In this document: positions 50,087 through 60,405 of the stretch, piece after piece | Position numbering within the stretch: position 1 is the stretch's first letter | Layout: the number at the start of each line of letters is the position of its first letter | NCBI GenBank assembly: GCA_964019055.1 | Contig: OZ025217.1 | Location: forward strand, 3,294,501-3,358,500 | Direction: 5' to 3' | Source of the DNA: Anthopleura xanthogrammica | Taxonomy: Eukaryota > Cnidaria > Anthozoa > Actiniaria > Actiniidae | Length of the DNA: 64,000 nt | Made by a program: the position numbers and the translations under genes | Notes under the pieces: model-generated | The model's input: the letters and a program-made list of their open reading frames with translations, nothing else | Databases searched by the model: none | Told to the model about the DNA's origin: nothing

Positions 50087-52444
50087 ATGGGAATTTGTTG
50101 CGGCAAAACCCATCCTGAAATCATCGAAGTAGAAGGGAAAAAAGAGGTATGTGAACCGAAAAGAAACAGAGAACTTTACCGATCAGTTTTGCTTGGCGCT
50201 CACGCATTTCATACAAGTGGTTATAATACAACACATTTGTCCTCGAGCTGTACACGTACCGTATTTACTTTATCGTAACTGTGCATTTTGATTGGATGAA
50301 TTGTATGAAAAAATGGGAAGCCATTTCAGTGTTACGACATGTCAGTCGTCCCGTGCGCGTGCTGTAGGTCAATATCGTACGATTCCCACTCATAAAAAAA
50401 ATTCTTATTTTAACTCCTCGCCGTAGTCGTTACGTTGTCATTTTTATTATTGTTTCTCGTGGTATTTAGTCTAATTTTTTCATTTTTGTGAAAAAAAATT
50501 ATTAAAATCGAATTAAAAATTAATTACGGAATCGAATTTTACTTTTGGATGTTGGAACGTTTAGTGCGCGCTGCATGAATATATCTTGTTGCGCGCACTC
50601 ATATATTTCAATGTTTTTTTCGGAATCCTAACATAAATATAATGTATTTGTCATCCTTGAAATCTGTGGCTTTTAGGTTGCAACATCTACGTCGTCCTTG
50701 AAAGATAATTTTCAAGATGTGCAGAACGGTGAGTTTACTGTACACCATACACAAAAAATATTTTACATACACCTTTTTCAAAAAAAAAAAAATAAATAAA
50801 TAAAATTTCAATTTCCTGAGAATTGGGAACTATTGAGCTGCATTCTAATGTGCTGCAAGGGGTCTACATTAGTCTCAGTTAATACATGCAGATCCTAACT
50901 GTGCAACAACTGTTTTAGGTTTTTCAGAAAAGGAGTCGGATAACACCGAAATTTCTCCTGTACCATCAATAGACACGAAAATAGTTACAGATCAAGAAGA
51001 CTTGTTTGACACTGTTGCTGCTAGGACGCTTTATTCTACGTTTAAGCATGACAAGTATGTAGTAAATACTATTATAAAGACATTGTTCATCAATAATGTT
51101 TCCAACTATCGAAGTGGTGTTCCGCCGAGCATTCAACGTGCAGCGTGACATAGTCAGATGATAACACTCAAACTGCACTCAAATATGTAATGTAAAATAA
51201 TTTTTGTTCAATTCTTTGATAGGAACTACGATTCAGTACGTCGGCCCTCTGTGTACGTAAAAGGACGAAGAATAAGCCAAGATGAAGATCAAATAAAAAA
51301 CAATTTGACTGGACAAAGACGAAAGTCAGAAGAGGTAACATCAACTAGGACTGGTAAATACTTTCCAAAGAGACCGAGTCTTCCAGAAGGCCAAGCACTT
51401 TTAGACTACGAAGAGTGCTTTAAAGGCTTCAATGCTGATGATTTTGAGAAAGAAGCTTCCCATTTTGTAAAAGTAATACTGGAAAAAGAAAAGTCACTAT
51501 CTTTAGGTGTGGGCCAAGAACAAGAGGAAGAAGAAGGAAAAAGTTGTAATGTTCAAAATACTGGAAATGCCATTTGTAACAACGTAAAAGGACGAAGATT
51601 AAGCCAAGTTCAAGACCACACAAGAGACAATTTGACTGGACAAAGACGAAAATCAGAAGAAGTAACATCAACCAGGACGAGTAAATACTTTCCAAAAAGG
51701 CCGAGTCTTCCAGAAGGCCAATCACTTTTAGACTACAAAGAGGGGTCATGGTTTAAAGACTTTAATGCTGATGAAAAAGTAGAAGAAAGAGACGAAGGAG
51801 TTGATGAGGCAACTTATGCCAGTCAAGATGAGTCAGACACTGAATCTTTCTTCGACGTTAAAGGTGAAATGCTCTCACTTTTTAACAAACTTGAAGCAGA
51901 TGCAAGTTTTTTACATACAACTAAATTAGACCAAGATCTAAAATCCACGACTTCAGGGGAACAATCCAGTAATGGTGACTACAGCTTGGTACATGAAATG
52001 GAAGCAATCTTCCAAGAGTTGAAGCAGCAAGCAGATGAAAACGAAGCTAATTCTTCACATTCTAATAGCGACAAGAAGTCAGAAATTGAATCCTTTTTTG
52101 ATATGTCAAATGAAATTGAAAATATCATCAGCAAATTCGACAAATGTTCTGTTAGTTCAAAGAGTTCAGAAATTCAGAAGATCTCAGAAGAGGAATCATC
52201 ACTGATTTCCACTCCAGGAAAAAGTCCAGATTCCAGCTCATTCTTTCACATACAAGGGGAATTGGATTCTCGCTTGCAGAATTTAGTGCTTCATTTGGAT
52301 GGCTCTGGGTCTGATGAAGAAAGTCAAGGTAGAAAAGATGAAATATCAGAAGAAGGGCCTTCATCTGGTGAGGGATCGTACTTCAACATGCAGGATGAGA
52401 TTGAGTTGCGATTGGATCTTATAAAACATGGAAATTTTATCTGA
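50087..52444 (+). CDS. Unrecognised myristoylated, RRxS-rich repeat protein, 4 exons, 489 aa
   Basis: Exons 50087-50146, 50677-50728, 50919-51054 and 51223-52444, all with GT-AG borders and consistent frame; 1470 nt in total. The protein starts MGICCGK: Gly2 suits N-myristoylation and Cys4-Cys5 suit palmitoylation, so it probably sits on the inner face of a membrane. Five basophilic-kinase sites of the RRxS type follow (Ser92, 101, 118, 210, 227), plus two KRPS (Ser135, 244). Residues about 95-155 are repeated at about 204-265, 109 residues apart in register. The C-terminal half has five S-[FYL]-[FV]-x-[MVI]-x-x-E repeats (Ser291, 337, 373, 422, 468) in acidic Ser/Glu-rich sequence, each followed by a short amphipathic segment. 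No TM segment and no known domain seen. Role unknown; a PKA-regulated membrane scaffold is my inference. Confidence 0.85.
50803..50866. mobile_element. Half copy of the GGGGTCTA foldback MITE in intron 2
   Basis: AATTTCAATTTCCTGAGAATTG to TTGAGCTGCATTC and TGCAAGGGGTCTA match the right half of 22450-22586. It lies inside the second intron of the gene at 50087-52444. Confidence 0.6.
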
Positions 52445-52584
52445 AGCTGAGAGCTTTTGCTCAGTGAAAAGTGTCAAAGTATCTTGTAAAATGATTAAAA
52501 CAAAAAATCTCTTACACTTGGAGTTCATCATGATTTTCTTTCATATTCTTCATATTTTTCTCTACTTTACAATCAGTTCATCCT

Positions 52585-52860
52585 TCCATTTATCAATCTT
52601 ACCTTCTAGTTCGCGATCGTCCTTCCTCCATTCCATACATTATCCATCCATCTATTTATTCGTCTACCCATCCATCCATCAAACCAACATACCAACCCAC
52701 AATGCACCCATCCATCCATTCTTCTATCTCCCATCTATCCTTCCCACCCACTCACCCACCCATGCACCCATCCATCCATTCACCCATCTATCCTTCTATC
52801 CATCCATGCGGCCTTCAACCAACCATCCAACCATTCATATATCTATTTATCCGTCATTTC
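52585..52860. repeat. (CCAT)n-type degenerate tetranucleotide repeat between convergent genes
   Basis: Imperfect CATCCATC/CACCCA tract. A minus-strand AATAAA (TTTATT at about 52655-52660) could serve the Mab-21-like gene whose stop is at 52915. The frame through the tract is Pro/Ser/Ile/His-rich and not a gene. Confidence 0.8.
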
Positions 52861-52914
52861 TTGATTAAAAACTTTTGACTTAAATATTCTTACATGTTTC
52901 TTAAGCAATTGCTT

Positions 52915-54879
52915 TTAATCACTTTGATCTTCCGTAGTTTCTTTCTCTGGTTCCTTCTGATGTCGTTTCTCGTACAATAGCTGGAGTTCCTTATTAATTT
53001 CAGCTTTTATATCCTCCAACGTCAGGTTTTCAAGGAGGCCTTTCAGTCTCTCACTCACTGTGCTTGTCATAGCATCCATATCACTTTTCCTAAGCCATCC
53101 CATCTGTTCTTCAATAAGTGCTTGGGCTTCGCCGACCTGATGCCATGCCAATTCCTTGTAAACTTCTTTCGTGTGCTTCATAGCTTTCGTGTATGGAATC
53201 AATAGCGACATATCTCGTCTTTCTTTCATTTCCGCGAAGAATGCCTGTGCCAGTTTGGTAAACTCGTCGTCTAGAGTCAAGTTGGTAGCCTCCTCTTTAA
53301 TGAAAGACACAAATTCTTCATTCATTTTTTCTTCAGTTGTTTTGCTAGTGCTTTTGAGGTGCCACATCTTACATAGGTTTCTGGCAAGGAGAGACTCATA
53401 GGCGTAAAGAGGTACATACATCATTTTCTTGATATTCTCATCTTCACCTTCATTTTGTAGGCCTTCGAGAAGATTTTTAATAACGCTCTTGCTCTTCTCC
53501 ATAAAAACTGCAAGCAACGAAGAAATCAGCCCTGTCACATCTTCTTCTGCCAAGGATTTGTCTTGTACTTTGACAAACAATGGCTCCACTTCCTGCAGAT
53601 TGTTGAGGTAAATTTGCGACTGGTATGTCAGAGAAAAACATCTTTTTAGCAGGCTGACAGTTTTACTCAATATGTTTTTTCTAACATCACCAATCTTAGC
53701 TGCTTCTTCGGCCAGTTTTGCAGGATCTTCGTATTGTAGAAGGTTGCTTTGTGGGATGATGTAATGAGGAAGGTGTCCTTCTTCCAAGCTCTTCTGCAGC
53801 CGATCCAACATCAATAGCAGACACTTGGCCGAGTTATCTTCCGTCCAGAAAGACGGGTCTTGATTTTCTATTTCCCAGAACAGTAGATTTTTCAAAAGAT
53901 ACGAAGAGATGACATCTGGAAAATAGACTTTCTTGATCATCTTGAGAAGAACGAGAACATGGCGTTGAACAGGAGACACACTTTGACCGAGTTTATTTTC
54001 AGCCACCGAGAAAGACAATCTCCATTCGGTTTCATCCATGGTGTTGTGGTCACTTGGATTCTCTTGATCAGTTTTCATGCATGAAGAAGAAGCGGGGTTT
54101 TTGAGATATTTTAGAAATTCCATGGGCTCATCTTGACGTTTTCCTCTTCCAACTGGCGCCAAGTGACATCCAGACTCGAGAATGTCTTGCAGAAGCTCGG
54201 GCGATGGCCAACCGTTGGTACGTGGACGAACAAGCCACTCCATTGCTTGTTCAGGCCACGCCAACGGGTACTTGAAGACACCGGTTTGATCTTCTTCACA
54301 ATGCACAAAGCCTTTGTTCTGCTGTTTTCGCACTGGACCATGCATTTCATAAGTCCAGACGTCACTACCCTGTTTAGCTTCGTTCGACCAATATTCATTT
54401 GAAGGAAGTAAATAGACATGGTTTACAAAAGTAGCATTCTTGTAGCTGGGTCGATGCTCTTTCCATTCATCAGTGAACCTCAGATGGACATACCTTGGAT
54501 CATCTGAAGCGTGTTCCACCGTGAAAATAGGAATTACTTCGTTCTTTTCGTTTGCAATCGAACAGGCATCAACTTTCATCTCGTCCAAATCAGGTTGCCA
54601 TTGTTTTCTTTTGTCGAGAGGCACGTTGAGAAACCCTTCGTCGCTTTCCGTGAACAGAAGTTGAGGTATACAGAATCCTTCAACTCGACTGCCAGTTTCT
54701 ATTTCCGAAGGTGAGGACGAAGCAAGGGATTCAGGATTAAATGAACGCTTCGCTTCACTCGACTCTCGCCACCAAATCCACTCCCCACAGACGTACTCCA
54801 CTGGAAACATGCAAATGATGATCTCTGAGAAAGGCTGCAGCCATAGCTGGGATTTTTCGTCAAAATCAAAATGGGAAGC
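52915..54879 (-). CDS. Mab-21/cGAS-like (cGLR-like) protein 1, main exon, 654 codons
   Basis: Large 3' exon with acceptor TTTACTAG at 54880 and stop at 52915. The first ATG in frame is 54810 (MFPVEY), after the start of the exon, so either that is the start or a 5' exon exists. Numbering from the exon start: GS motif at 63-64 (TGSRVEGF), metal-binding D-x-D at 97-99 (DLDEM), RPRTNGWPSPE followed by SGCHLAPVG, the Mab-21 hallmark EWRLSFSVAENKL and SPVQRHVLVLLK, then SYLLKNLLFWE and a helical C-terminal extension rich in Lys/Glu. The third catalytic acid is not certain. Known family members synthesise cyclic dinucleotides on sensing nucleic acid and feed STING; some members are inactive. Converges with the gene at 50087-52444 (470 bp apart). 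Paralogue at 61563-63527. Confidence 0.88.
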   Translation of the reverse strand, partial: ASHFDFDEKSQLWLQPFSEIIICMFPVEYVCGEWIWWRESSEAKRSFNPESLASSSPSEIETGSRVEGFCIPQLLFTESDEGFLNVPLDKRKQWQPDLDEMKVDACSIANEKNEVIPIFTVEHASDDPRYVHLRFTDEWKEHRPSYKNATFVNHVYLLPSNEYWSNEAKQGSDVWTYEMHGPVRKQQNKGFVHCEEDQTGVFKYPLAWPEQAMEWLVRPRTNGWPSPELLQDILESGCHLAPVGRGKRQDEPMEFLKYLKNPASSSCMKTDQENPSDHNTMDETEWRLSFSVAENKLGQSVSPVQRHVLVLLKMIKKVYFPDVISSYLLKNLLFWEIENQDPSFWTEDNSAKCLLLMLDRLQKSLEEGHLPHYIIPQSNLLQYEDPAKLAEEAAKIGDVRKNILSKTVSLLKRCFSLTYQSQIYLNNLQEVEPLFVKVQDKSLAEEDVTGLISSLLAVFMEKSKSVIKNLLEGLQNEGEDENIKKMMYVPLYAYESLLARNLCKMWHLKSTSKTTEEKMNEEFVSFIKEEATNLTLDDEFTKLAQAFFAEMKERRDMSLLIPYTKAMKHTKEVYKELAWHQVGEAQALIEEQMGWLRKSDMDAMTSTVSERLKGLLENLTLEDIKAEINKELQLLYEKRHQKEPEKETTEDQSD

Positions 54880-54984
54880 CTAGTAAACAAGAAAAAACTT
54901 TAATTCAGCTATCAATTTTCTTAGTTCTTTTATTTTGAGGAATGATATTCATTCTACAATTCAGTTTCACAAAGTGCACTTGCC

Positions 54985-55065
54985 TTTGCGATACCACACT
55001 CGTCCAAGGTCGTAGCTAAGTAATATATACAATATAAGCGGCGATCTGCAAGAGCATATTGCGTC
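54985..55065 (-). other. Block shared by both Mab-21-like loci, possible 5' exon
   Basis: ACCTTGGACGAGTGTGGTAT CGCAAAG and the preceding CGCCGCTTATATT (minus strand) match 63935-64000 upstream of the second gene at the same distance. In frame it would read ATTLDECGIAK and join in phase 0, but the site after AAG is GCAAGT (a GC donor). The second copy has TCACTT there and a TAA upstream. It may be a decaying exon or conserved non-coding DNA. Confidence 0.35.
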
Positions 55066-55386
55066 CGCCTCGGTCGCCCTTGTAAAGCGACCTAAAACCC
55101 ATACAAATCGAAGGCGAATATTGTATATTGCTTATCAAGTGTCTAGGAGTATAATTTCATATTCTACTTTAAGCTAAAATTTTTGAGGTTGGATCAGTTT
55201 GACTGAAACAATCCATGTTAAATTTGGATGCAACTGAGTAGGATTCCGTATCTGATTTACAGACTTTTTACTGATTCCTATTGTTTTTCCTGGTTAATTA
55301 TTCATAATTTGATAACAATAGATATGCTAGGGAAAAGTGATGGACACAATATCCACAGGTCAAAGCGAGGATGACCCATGGATGCT
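55066..55386. other. Non-coding stretch, nothing recognised
   Basis: No supported feature. Confidence 0.4.
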
Positions 55387-56457
55387 TTAAGGTTACTGGA
55401 GACCTTCGCGGGTAAAATGTTTGTAAAAAAATTTTATTTCACTAATTAAAAGTTTCTACATTAATCTTTCTTTTTGAACAATTTTTTTCTCGAAATGTTT
55501 AAAAGTTCGCTAGTTATTTAAAAAAAAACATGATTTGAAGGGAAAATAAATCTAAACCGAAGGCGTCGTGACCCTCGTTAATCCTATTATACTTGAGTCG
55601 GTTACTCTTTGGATTTTCCCGCGTGATGAAATTCGTGTCCTACCACGCTTCGAAACTCTGGCGCTTTCTGATTTCTTTTTCGTCTTGAATACACTATACT
55701 TTCGATACCTTTGGGGATTCTACATTCTTTTTGTGTCTTTATTAAAAGTTTACCGGAGAAACGAAGTGTTCGATTTTTAGATGATTTCCCGCGTAGTTCG
55801 AAGTGTTTGTCAACACTCCGTTAGTCCCGTTGTTCCTTGTTTTTGGTTGGCTGGCGGTATCACTATGTTGACAGACGTCTTAACGAGGAGTGAAACTCTC
55901 CCAAATCTTTAAAGCTTAAAATCTCTATGATCGTTTTTACTTCAATTCCCTCTCTTTAAATGAATTAATAGGGTATGTGGTTTTGTTCAATTTCAATAAA
56001 ATTTGGTAAGAAGCATGGGGAAGTATTGATAAAAAAAAGGGTGTGAGCGATTTTTGATATTTTAATTATTTCTACTTTTATGCGTTAAAGCGTCAACCGA
56101 CATGGACATTTTTGGAAACTCCAACTTTGAGATTCAATAACTTTTTAAATAAGCAAAAAATCAAAAAACGCTCACACCCTTTTGTAGTTTATCTTTCACT
56201 AATTCACACAGTGATTTTTTTAAATCAATACGCGCTAACACCATGTCCATTAATTCACATCAACGGAACGTACCCGATTCGCGTTTAAGGCTCCGGCATC
56301 GTTTTAGATTGAAAAATTGCGTTCAAAAACTATATTTTTCGTAATCTGTATCATATGACCTTTCAAACGATATATAGTTTCGTAGGGTTTTGTTCAAAGT
56401 GTTGCGTAGAGAGAGTTTTAAACGAAGCATACCCCTGAAGGTCTCCAGTAACCTTAA
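55387..56457. mobile_element. TTAA-flanked non-autonomous DNA transposon, 1071 bp
   Basis: Left end TTAAGGTTACTGGAGACC (55387), right end its exact reverse complement finishing TTAA at 56457; the perfect match is 21 bp. Inside, GGGTGTGAGCGATTTTTGAT at about 56038-56058 is mirrored by AAAAACGCTCACACCC at about 56163-56180. No usable ORF. Same target type as 47892-49339, but the end sequence differs, so a different family. Confidence 0.88.
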
Positions 56458-56873
56458 GCATCAGATCTGCCTTCATGCGGAAATTTAATTATATTTTGAA
56501 TTCATTTATATCTTATCATCAATATTACACAGATATACCATTTCGTATGATTTTTCACTGATATAAATTGCTTAAGTTAAGAGAAATATAGATGTATAAA
56601 TCCGTATTTAATATTAATCTATTAATAACTACAAAATCAAAATTAATCCTGCCTGACCGCAGTGGTTTCGAATAAGTTACTCGGTTGAATACAAAATTGC
56701 TTACTTCTGATTCAACTGGAATGATTTCTATCATATTAATATATGATAAACTTCCACATATTTTTTACGTTCAAATACTTCGCAAATAATCGAATTTGAT
56801 AATGAAGTAATTTAATATATATAGGTAAGATTAGGAAGAGGAATTTTAAGCAAATAAAATATTTAGCGATCTG
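56458..56873. other. AT-rich non-coding stretch
   Basis: No supported feature. Confidence 0.4.
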
Positions 56874-56877
56874 TTAC

Positions 56878-57353
56878 TGTTAGGTTATGAATTAGCACAG
56901 GATTACATGTACGTGACTATGTAAACGTAAGAGAGTGTGTGACGGACATGTAATAGCTTTGAGTAACCAGATACTCGAGATATAGAGAACACATTCCTGT
57001 ACGATAGACGAGAGAAGTGCTTTCAAGTAAATATAAAAAGAAGTTCCAATCAGGTCTGTTGTGGTTGATTTATATCGAGCCCGGTTACAAATCCGTACGA
57101 GTACTACATTTAACATTTTGGCGACCCTGCCAGGACCGCCAACGAGGGATACTTTACTCGATAAGAGGCGGTCGCGAACTCGAACTGGACAGTATTTTGA
57201 CCTCATGGTCAAGGTTTATACAAGGATTTAATCCAAGAACAAGGCAAAACGTCGAACTTAAGCTTTATGGTGGTGTAAAGTGATCACTGACTGAGGGATA
57301 AAGCGAACAGGAACGTTGTGCAAATGGTTAATACGCTAATTCATAACCTAACA
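56878..57353. mobile_element. 476-bp element with perfect 19-bp inverted ends, TTAC target duplication and an internal PBS-like site
   Basis: The left end TGTTAGGTTATGAATTAGC is repeated exactly in reverse complement at 57335-57353. The element is flanked on both sides by TTAC (56874-56877 and 57354-57357), a 4-bp target-site duplication. Near 57115 it reads TTTAACATTTTGGCGACCCT, like the end of an LTR followed by a tRNA primer-binding site. Mixed features: a TRIM/LTR-derived fragment or a Ginger-type DNA element (TGTNR ends, 4-bp duplications). Confidence 0.75.
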
Positions 57354-58404
57354 TTACCTTGGATTACTTAAGAAACTAACTCGAGAAATTTAAGCTATTT
57401 TGATGTACATTAAACTAATATGGATTCCTTAGGTTTATTTGAAATCATTCAATTAAGATTAGCTAACCTCAATAGTTCCTGCCATATCTTTGCCAAGTCG
57501 AGAAGGAATGTTTTGTTCACGCGTAATTTTTTCACCTCCTTTGTTCCCGGATGTTAACAGGAGAATGCACATCAGAAGCAAGAGCACCAGACTGCGACTC
57601 ATAACAGTGATTGGACTTGGTATCAGCTACATTGATTCAGTTCTAGCCGTGACGTATCGTAGAAGAAAACAAGACGCTGGTGGCAGCGTGCACTGGGTTA
57701 CCTGGAGGGGGTGGGACCAGGGGCAGGGGGGAGATTCAATTCAACATTTATAAAGCATGTATGCACTCTTTGTATTATTTATAATTAATGGGTTACCTGT
57801 GGTAGCCCAGTCGTAAAATGGTTTTTTTTTACTGGGTTACCTGTGGTAATCCAGTAAACGATTATTTTACGTAAATCAAGCTTTGCACACAAAAAATCAT
57901 AACTCAAAAACTAAAAAAGCTCTGGAAGCAATTTTCTCAGGAAATGTACCTTAAACCATATTTTCAAAGATGAACTAAAAATATTTGAAGAAAGTTTTAA
58001 AAAAAAATACAAAATCAGCATCTTGTTAACTCGATAAATTGAAAATCGTACTCAAACGACAACAACAAAAACACATAAAACGCTTTTTTCATAAGTTCTA
58101 ATAATTACGTTTTTTTCAAACTTTCTCAAAAGATTGATTTTACCTGTTGTTTTAGGAAATTCAAAGAAAAATATAGTCCCGTGCAAAATTCGGGGTTTTT
58201 GCCCTGTTGAAGTCCAAAACGTGTTCAAAAGTTTTCAAAACGCGCGCACGCAAAATCCCTTAATGACGTAAAACTGATGAGTATTATGACGTCAAAATAT
58301 TTGACCAATCACATCACTCTAAACACGTGACGACAGCAGTTGACAACAGAATCGAACCAATCATACACCATCATGTCAGGTAACATCCTCGAGTTAGTTT
58401 AAAG
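57354..58404. other. Intergenic region upstream of the rhodanese gene
   Basis: Contains GGGTTACCTGTGGTA palindromic units at about 57790-57805 and 57834-57857 (ACTGGGTTACC/GGTAATCCAGT), plus a G-rich tract at about 57705-57732. A TGACGTCA-like TGACGTCAAA lies at about 58288-58296. The rhodanese promoter is presumably in the last 150 bp. Confidence 0.45.
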
Positions 58405-59874
58405 ATGGCACTCCGTCGATTAATGGGATTTAGCTATTCTACTATTCTCAACCCTCGAAGTGTTGGTTGGAAATTCAAGCCATCTTGTTTGATTGTATAC
58501 GTAGCACCTGGTGAATCGTCGTCATCGGCCAAGTCATGTTATAACAACAAAGGAGTTGTTACCCACGAGTGTTTGAACAAACTGCTAGCAGAGAACGATA
58601 TCCAGCTCTTTGATGTGCGAACTCGACAAGAAGTTGCAGCGGGGAAAATTCCTGGAGCTACCAATATACCGCGTAAGTCAAAGTTAGATTTGGCCGCAAT
58701 TCATTTGACGATTCGCCGGTAAAATGATGAGCTGTCGTGCGCACGTGTTTATGGCATATGTGTGGACAATGGTGAAGCTCTTTCAGCGAACACCCGAGAA
58801 TTTATCGGTCAGTTGTGCAGAACATGAATCCAATCCCCAGAGCCTGCTTCAGTTCTGACTAATTAGCCTTTTCGAAATTGTAGAAATGCGTTGCATTTTG
58901 GGGTTTTTTTTAGGGACGCTTCATCGTTCAGTTGGCATTTTATTCCATAAAGAAATGAAAAAAAATTGAGAATTAACACGATAATTATGATTTTCTATCA
59001 CTTTTCACTATCAGCAAGCAATAAATACGCCATATAAGTATGAAAGCGTCCCCTAAAACAGACCCATGACGCAACGCATACTGCAATTCCGGAAAGGTTT
59101 ATTAGCATCAATAAACGCTTTAAGCATGCGCACATCAAACGGTCCATAGCAGACCTTTCCCAAGATACGCCCGGATGCACGTGTACTATCCAAAGCCTTG
59201 GTTTGGATAGATGTTATCGGGGATATAATGACTATCATGACTATCTCACACTTGCCATGCATGAAGTCGATTTCATTGGACGATTAAACACCTCAAGCTA
59301 CTACTTACCGTCAGTCCCTGCACATATCCTTTCTTTCCTTATTTTATTACTTCTTTTCCAGTCGACGAGCTTCAAGAAGCATTCAGCCAATCACCAGATG
59401 AATTTCAAAGGACGTACAACGTACGAAAGCCGGGGTTTGATGACGGGAATATTACAGTCCATTGTAAATCTGGTATGCGCGCAAACGCAGCTATTCAAAT
59501 TCTCCAGGAGCTGGGCTACAAGAGGTACACAATTAGTCTTTACGCTTAAAAGTTTCATATTGATTTTATTAGATTTCAATTAATGTTTATGATAATCACA
59601 CCTTGTCTGAAATGGGCAAAACTAACGCCCAAGCTGAAGAGGTCTACGATTTCCCGACTTCTAATTAATAAGAACTAGGTCAGGAAAAACTACGAGGTCA
59701 TACCTTAGAAATGACAACCAAGTTTTCATGGCGGCGCTAGGGTGCGAGGAACAAAAAGAGAGCTTATATTTCCATTTCGACTTTCATTGATATTCTAGGA
59801 CACATATTTTTACTGGTGGATGGGCAGAATGGCAAAGAGCTATGGAAGCTGACATGGGCCCTGCGAATGAGTGA
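58405..59874 (+). CDS. Single-domain rhodanese (sulfurtransferase), probably mitochondrial, 3 exons, 168 aa
   Basis: Exons 58405-58672, 59362-59524 and 59799-59874 with GTAAGT and GTACAC donors and TTTTCCAG and TATTCTAG acceptors; 507 nt, in frame. Residues 1-30 are rich in Arg, Ser and hydrophobics with no acids, a mitochondrial presequence type. The rhodanese domain spans about 50-165: LFDVRTRQEVAAGKIPGATN, then IPLDEL, the active loop VHCKSGMRANAA with the catalytic Cys of CxxGxR, and the C-terminal TGGWAEW. Single-domain enzymes of this type (TSTD1/TSTD3 group) transfer sulfane sulfur from thiosulfate or persulfide to thiols such as glutathione. Intron 1 carries a MITE. Not visibly linked in function to its Mab-21-like neighbours. 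Confidence 0.92.
58868..59094. mobile_element. Foldback MITE in rhodanese intron 1
   Basis: Left arm GAAATTGTAGAAATGCGTTGC, then GGGACGCTTCAT; right arm TATGAAAGCGTCCCC and GCAACGCATACTGCAATTCC, in reverse complement. Arms are about 50 bp with substitutions and small indels. Confidence 0.7.
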
Positions 59875-60079
59875 ATAGTCTCTGAGAAACACCTGAACTC
59901 CGTTATACAAATATCAAGTATTTGACGATAAAAGATTCACATATCTAAAACTGTAAACTTGTGTGGATCCTGAGTCCATTAAAATTCTAACTAAATTCTA
60001 ATTAAAATTTGACAAGGTCCGAACCCACACCTACCAAGAAAATTATTACTGATTAAAATTACATATGCGGCAATGTACT
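59875..60079. other. 3' flank of the rhodanese gene
   Basis: No canonical AATAAA seen in the first 200 bp; AT-rich variants are present. Confidence 0.3.
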
Positions 60080-60405
60080 TCTTTGCTCTCGGGTTCGATT
60101 GCTAGCGGACTCGACGTCACGTGATTATAGTTTGTTAGGTATCTTCCTTGCCATTCATGGGGTTTTCTCCGTGTTTTCCGATATTTTCCTCTCTCCGTAA
60201 AACCCAACAAGCTAAATTCCAATTCGATCTGTGAATTAGCCGTGCCTTGCATGACTTAGATCAGCCCAGAGGTTGTTTCAGGGTTTGATCTGTGATGAAT
60301 TAGCCGTGCCTTGACTTAGATCAGCCCAGAGGTTGTTTCAGGGTTTGATCTGTGAATTAGCCGTGTCTTGACTTTAATCAGCCCAGCGGTTGTTTCAGGG
60401 TATCA
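60080..60405 (+). mobile_element. SINE with three tandem tail units
   Basis: Box-B-like GGGTTCGATTGCTAG at about 60091, body (GGGGTTTTCTCCGTGTTTTC, AAATTCCAATTCGATCTG), then tail units starting at about 60226, 60287 and 60346, each with AGCCCAG(A/C)GGTTGTTTCAGGG. Same unit as the arrays at 4523 and 47638. Confidence 0.85.

Noticed and set aside
52428..52868. 146-codon plus-strand frame after the RRxS-protein stop
   Set aside because: Most of it is the CCAT-type repeat; codes Pro/Ser/His/Ile tandem words only.
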